From Liriodendron chinense (Eukaryota; Streptophyta; Magnoliopsida; Magnoliales; Magnoliaceae), in the NCBI GenBank assembly GCA_003013855.2, contig ML058586.1, forward strand, positions 1,664,196-1,728,195: a stretch of DNA of 64,000 bases, read 5' to 3'. Positions within the stretch are counted from its first letter, which is position 1. Every line of letters starts with the position of its first letter. The notes under the pieces were generated by a model, which made no database searches, was not told the origin of the DNA, and was given only the letters and a program-made list of their open reading frames with translations. This document shows, piece after piece, positions 59,550 to 64,000 of this stretch. A program made the translations under genes and the position numbers.

Positions 59550-59890
59550 TGGCTGGTGACCCGAACATCAGCCAGCCAGCTAGCTGGTGTCAAATTCGTG
59601 GGCCCCACCATGATGAATGTGTTTTATCCACGCCATCCATCCATTTTTGCAGCTCATTTTAGGGCACGATCCATCTACCATGGCCCCGTAGAAGTTTTCA
59701 ACGGTAAACATTCAATCCCCACTGTTTCCTATGGTGTGTTCCACTTGCGCTTTGGATCTGTCTCATTTTTGGGCTCATGACCTAAAATGAGCTGGAAAAA
59801 TGGATGGACGGCGTGGATAAAACGCATACATTATGGTGGGGCGTACAGAGCTTTGATGGCTGGTGTTGGGGTCACCAGCTGGACAGCCAG
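59550..59890. mobile_element. Foldback MITE just downstream of the esterase
   Basis: GGCTGGTGACCCGAACATC and, inverted, GCTGGTGACCCCAACACC are the outer repeats, different from the GGATTGGGT ends of other copies, while the arms are the common family (GTGGGCCCCACCATGATGAA; GATGGACGGCGTGGATAAAA). Confidence 0.7.
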
Positions 59891-59914
59891 TAATGTGGGG
59901 CCCATGGTAGATGG

Positions 59915-60310
59915 ACCATAGATTCAGTATGGGGTCCATTGTGTTGTATATGCCATCCAAACCGCCCATCGAGTAGCACCATGATGCTGGATGACCCAAA
60001 ATCAGCTATATATTAGGTGACCACACCATATAAAACAATGGAAATTCACCAAGAAAAGGTCCAAATTCAGGTGGTGGTCCGCATGATAGTTGGATTGGCC
60101 TTATTTTTGGGATGTCCAGATTTAGTGGTTTTAGGCATGATTTTATGCAGTTTCCTATGATGTGGTCCACGAGCTTGATCGAGTTTTATTCATGATATTT
60201 CACGGTTTCCTATGGAGTGGCCCACCTGATTCTTGTATCCACATAGGCCATAAACAAGGTACAGCACATGATGGACGGGGTGGATCTTATGCACATAAAG
60301 TTGTTCCCTC
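59915..60310. mobile_element. Foldback MITE, second subfamily (copy 4)
   Basis: ATGGGGTCCATTGTGTTGTA and CATCCAAACCGCCCATCGAG lead into ACAATGGAAATTCACCAAG; the right part has GTGGCCCACCTGATTCTTG and GATGGACGGGGTGGATC. The arm order suggests a partly rearranged copy. Confidence 0.5.
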
Positions 60311-60589
60311 ATTGTTAGTGTGCTAGTCACACAAGCATTTTCGGTCCAACAATTAAATGGCAAGGATTGTCCACTTTACATGATTTTTATGGACCATGGC
60401 GTTTTCAATGGTCCCCATCACAAGATGAATGGGTTAGTACCGCTTGACCCTTCCTCAAAGGCTCACTTGTACACGTCCGGTCCAAAAAATTAGGCAAGGC
60501 TCCTCAGTAAGTGGGCCACAGGCATAAGAAAAAGTTTATCGTACATGCGTGGATCATTGATTAGTGGACCATCTGCATTGGGTCTAAGG

Positions 60590-61440
60590 GTGGCAATGGC
60601 CCGGGTGGGCCAACCTGACCCAATTTTGGACGGAGTTTGGACCTACTAGCTTGGCACGTGCATGGCCCATCAATTCTCAGGCCGGGCTGGGGCTCAAAGT
60701 CATTTTAGCCCGACCTGACTAACCCGACCGACTTCATACTGCTATCATGTGTTATTTCCGAGACTCGAGCCTTGGGCCTAATCTCAGCCCATTGCCACCT
60801 AATTCGGGTCTGCCAAGTGAACGGCACTGATCTCAGACACGTGCCAAATTCGCACGCACTTGGTTGCCGGGGCCAGATGGACATGATTCTACTTTTTTAC
60901 CACTCATCTGCAGGAACAAATATCACCCTTATACAAAACTTCAGTCACAACTAGAGGTGAGCATGAGCTGAGCTAAGCCCTGTTCCAGCTAAGCTTGCCC
61001 AATGACCACCCTAGCTTGTGTTTGGCTCAGCTCGGCCCTCGAGCTGGACTGAAATGTTTGAGCTAGCTTGAGCAAGTTCAAGCCGAGTTCAAGCCCAGCC
61101 CAAAAGTCAGGCTTAACGCTGTTTTAAATTGGACCCAAAATGCATTGACACCTATACTTACTTTTACAGGGAGTTTCATTTCTCTTTTCTTTGTCCACTT
61201 TTGATGTGGGACTAAAAAATATACGTTTTTATTTTTTACAAGTGAGTCAGCTGAGTTGGGTTGAATCGAGCTGAGCCGAACCGAGCTTGGGTTTGCTTAA
61301 GTTTGGCTTGAAAATCATCTCAAGCTTAGAAAAATGACTCGGCTTGGTTTGAATCTAGCCTTTGAATCAAGTCAAATGAGCCGAGTTGAGTTAGCTATCC
61401 GAGTTGGCTTGGCTCGTGGCTCAGCTCTAATCACTGCTCA
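60590..61440. repeat. GGCCCGGG- and GAGCTGAGC-type degenerate repeats
   Basis: 60590-60740 has GGTGGCAATGGCCCGGGTGG and many CCCGACC strings. 60951-61440 starts TAGAGGTGAGCATGAGCTGA, ends CGTGGCTCAGCTCTA (inverting to TAGAGCTGAGCC), and is filled with GAGCTTG, CGAGCTG and GCCGAG. This may be a hAT-like element; no clean 8-bp duplication. Confidence 0.45.
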
Positions 61441-61459
61441 CAACCAACCTATCAATCCT

Positions 61460-61925
61460 CATTGTTTAGTGTGTGCCCCACCATGATGTATTTGTTTCAT
61501 CCACGCTGTCCATCCATTTTTACAAATCATTTTACGGTATGAGCCCAAAAATTAGGTAGATCTAAATCTCAAATGGACGACATTATAGAAACAGTGTTGA
61601 TTTAACTCTCACTATTAAAAATTTCTCTGAGCCGTAAAAGTTTTGGATCAAGGTGACATCCGTTTTTTTTTTTTCTTCATCCAGGTCCGTATGAACAGAT
61701 TGGATGCGTAATAAACATTACAATGGGCCTAGGAGGTTTTTAACAGTGGACATTCAATCACTACTGTTTTCTCGTGGTGTGGTTCACCCACATATTCAGA
61801 TCTGCCTCGTTTTTCAGATCCAGCTCTAAAATGACCTGGAAAAATGAATGGACGGCGTGGAAAAATCTCATATATCATGGTGGGGCCCACAGAGAACCGA
61901 CCACTAGCCGCGTCTTATGGCCCCA
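61460..61925. mobile_element. Foldback MITE just upstream of the right-edge promoter
   Basis: The arms GTGCCCCACCATGATGTATT and, inverted, CATATATCATGGTGGGGCC enclose the family strings CTGTCCATCCATTTTTAC and GAATGGACGGCGTGG. It ends about 200 bp before the TATA box at 62131. Confidence 0.78.
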
Positions 61926-62040
61926 CTCTAGCCTTATTTTTACTTTTATAGACTTTTAAGGCCTCCATCACAAGGCTACCATGACGTTTTGGGCCAAAGC
62001 ATCTAAACAATGGGCCCGACTTATGAGCGGCTGGGATATA

Positions 62041-62265
62041 ATACGTGTGCCACTTGACACGTGTAGCGACAGGTAGGTAAAGACAAACGTGGCATTCCAG
62101 ATGGGCGGGTCCCGCGCGCAGATCCCCCGCTATATAAGGCACTCCGTGGTAGTCGGAGGGTTTTTGCTTCTCATTTCCCACGCGGAGGGAGAAGAGAAGT
62201 CTTGTTTCTCGTTCTCTCTCTCTTATCTCTCTCTCTCTGTCTCTCTCTGTGCAGAGAAAAGAGGT
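62041..62265 (+). promoter_or_regulatory. Putative promoter and first leader exon of a gene beyond the window
   Basis: ACACGTGT (62057-62064), a G-box/ABRE-type core, is followed by TATATAAGGC (62131-62140) and, about 30 nt on, a CT-rich leader with (CTCT)n at 62212-62250. A donor-like GAG|GTATGG is at 62263/62264. No coding exon of more than a few codons follows within the window, so the start codon is probably to the right of 64000 after a leader intron. Other readings, such as a non-coding transcript, are possible. Confidence 0.55.
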
Positions 62266-62279
62266 ATGGTTTGCCATTT

Positions 62280-63000
62280 CTCTCTGTAATCTGAAGTCAG
62301 GGTTTCTGAGATTTGAAGGTGAATAGCTTTTAATGCATACAGAGAAAACGCTATAAATAGGCAGATCATTGAGGAAAACTAGGGTTTGGAAGCTGAATCT
62401 CCTTTTCTTGCTACATTTTTGTGATTCTGATACGTTGGAAAGATAATGTGCCTGAGATCCGTGGTTGGAGAGCGTTCTAGGCATGCGGAAATCAGGGTTT
62501 TAAGTCGAATCGTGTTTTTTTCTCCCTAATTTTGCTAGGGTTTGGGATCTTGAGTCTTTTGAAAGCTAGGAGTTTCAGTGAGTGCTTTTTAGGTATGCAG
62601 ACATTGTGGAAATAGGCATGCAGAAGCCATAGAAATGGTTGTTCTTCGAGGGAGGTCGGGGTTTGTAGTTGAATCGCTTTTTTTTTTCTTTTTTTCTTTT
62701 TTTTTTTTCTGGCTAGCGTTTGCGATCTTGTGTTTTTTGGAAGCTGGGATTTAGAGTGAGAGAGATTTTTAGGCTTGCAGAAGCACTAGAAATGATTCTT
62801 GTTTGCGAGAAGCTATCACATTTTTCTGCTAGGGTTTTGAGGTTCGGAGTCTTCTGAAATCCAGGGTTTCTGAAACCCGTAGGTTGATAGGTTTTTAGGC
62901 ATGCGGAACCCCTAGAAATGACCATTGTTCAAGGGAGGCTAGGGTTTGAAGTTGTGTTGAATTTGAGGGGCTTACAAGTGAAGCAGGCTTGTAGTCATGC
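62280..63000 (+). repeat. Diverged tandem repeats in the probable leader intron
   Basis: Units contain GCTAGGGTTTGGGATCTTGA or similar, TTTTGAAAGCTAGG, TTTTTAGGCATGCAG and CTAGAAATGA. They start near 62533, 62713 and 62828, with partial forms at 62300-62400 and 62925. The spacing varies from about 115 to 180 bp. Confidence 0.6.
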
Positions 63001-63809
63001 TGTCCTGGATGGGCTATCCAGGTCATGATGTCTTGATCTAGCAAATTCTGTTCTTTGTTTGGACGTGTGGTTAGCTTAATGTATAGGATAGCGTAGTGCA
63101 TGTGCATATTGACACATCTAGGACTTCTGAAGATTGATGGTGGCACATATGTTCACATCTGGGGTGCTTGAACTTGAACGGTTGCACATGTGGCACATCT
63201 GACACATGTGATGCACGTGCATGGGACATTGTATTCTCTCATGGCACTGAACTTGAGATAAGCTGCGCTCATTGTCATTGCACTCTTTTCCAAAGACATG
63301 CTATCTTTACTAACAGTCAAATTTTGGGGTCATTCTCCTTATTTTCTTAGGTTTTAATGTATAGTTGAGTTTTACAAACCATGGACAAGCCGCTTGCCCC
63401 AGATAGCTTCTGGTGACACAACTTTGCTTGAATCAAAACGGGCCCCTTAGCTTGGCTTTGAGCTTCTGAGCCATTTAAAATATATGTTTATGAGTTTTGC
63501 AGGTCGAGAGCTCTTTAGGCCCACTTAGGATAGGTTTCTGTTGAATCTTTCTTTGTTAGGTAGGGCTGCCAATGGGCCAGGCCTGTGTTGGTGCTTGGCC
63601 TGAACTTTGGTCTGGCAAGTGAGCCCTTTTCATTTTTTCTGTGTTCTTCTTCTTGGCCTGGATGTTGGTCCAGGCAAGCCAGCCTTATTCTTCTTCTCCC
63701 ATCGACAGAAACGTTGTCCCTTTCACTACCATGGCATGTTGAGTTCTTCATTCATTTGAAGCTTATATAGCCAAAATTTGTAGATCTATAGATATCTGAA
63801 CATGCAGAC

Positions 63810-63899
63810 TGCTATAAATGGCAGATCTTTGAGGGTGGTTAGATTTGAAGTTGTCTGCTATAAATGGCAGATCTTTGAGGATGGTTAGATTTTGAAATT
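63810..63899 (+). repeat. 45-bp tandem duplication
   Basis: CTGCTATAAATGGCAGATCT, then TTGAGG(G/A)TGGTTAGATT, occurs twice in a row (63810-63854 and 63855-63899) with few differences. A related string (GCTATAAATAGGCAGATCAT) lies at 62350, so it belongs to the same repeat set as the leader intron. Confidence 0.85.
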
Positions 63900-64000
63900 G
63901 AATTGCATTTGTTGTATAGTTTTGAACTTCATAGTTATGAGAATAGCTAGGGTTTATGGAATTCATAGATTGAGCACTTTGCAGACTTTTAGACTATACA

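Noticed and set aside
59421..59780. 119-codon open frame downstream of the esterase
   Set aside because: Most of it is translation of the foldback MITE at 59550-59890.
60951..61440. hAT element with TAGAGGTGAGC/TAGAGCTGAGC ends
   Set aside because: The inverted ends are short and built from the same GAGCTGAGC motif as the interior, and no clean 8-bp duplication was found.
61915..62484. 189-codon open frame on the minus strand
   Set aside because: It lies across a foldback-element end, the promoter and the CT-rich leader; the Arg-Glu repeats come from (CTCT)n.

Overview
The window looks like nuclear DNA of a flowering plant. Two genes have GT-AG introns, the intergenic space is AT-rich and packed with nested LTR retrotransposons, LINEs, SINEs and small inverted-repeat transposons, and I see no bacterial-type operons. 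The long foldback elements with arms containing GTGGGCCCCACC and CGTCCATCCATTTT remind me of magnoliid genomes, but that is an impression from memory and was not tested.

Two protein-coding genes are well supported, both on the + strand. (1) A 12-exon boron exporter of the BOR1/BOR2 type (CDS 24319-30793). Its leader region is about 1.4 kb, holds three ~140-bp tandem repeats, and carries two ATGTAA minimal ORFs 70 bp apart. Its last exon has an apparent one-base insertion near 30773, so the annotated frame stops at 30793 while the family's C-terminal tail continues in the next frame to 30908. (2) A 6-exon GDSL/SGNH esterase of the isoamyl-acetate-hydrolysing (IAH1-like) type (CDS 42965-59079). 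Its 735-nt CDS is spread over 16.1 kb because the introns are full of transposons. A third gene probably starts at the right edge: a G-box, a TATA box, a CT-rich leader and a possible leader intron lie at 62.0-64.0 kb, but no coding exon is inside the window.

Layout. 0-10.3 kb: degenerate repeats, foldback elements, and a complete but decayed Ty3/gypsy element (4403-10253, TSD GTCAC) inserted in an older foldback element. 10.7-20.3 kb: a foldback element, an internally deleted Ty1/copia element (11878-13536, TSD CTAAT), a solo LTR of a related family in opposite orientation (15183-15757, TSD GTTCT), and a minus-strand copia coding remnant (16.7-20.3 kb). 20.8-22.6 kb: foldback elements upstream of the boron transporter. 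24.3-31.1 kb: the boron transporter, with an 862-bp hAT-type MITE (exact 8-bp TSD GTTTAAAC) and an RTE-type LINE remnant in its introns. 31.4-42.9 kb: SINEs, another hAT-type MITE (TSD TGCATAAG), (TA)n tracts, more foldback elements and one promoter-like site without a convincing gene. 43-59 kb: the esterase, whose introns hold a 5'-truncated Ty3/gypsy element with a foldback MITE inside it (exact 9-bp TSD ACTAGGTAA), a third hAT-type MITE (TSD GTTAGTAC) inside a minisatellite, a PIF/Harbinger-like MITE (TSD TAA) and an L1-type LINE 3' end. 59-62 kb: foldback elements and degenerate repeats.

The most informative content is the insertion record: several non-autonomous families can be delimited to the base by their target-site duplications, and nested insertions give relative ages. 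I found no new enzymatic system, CRISPR array, rRNA or intact tRNA gene.
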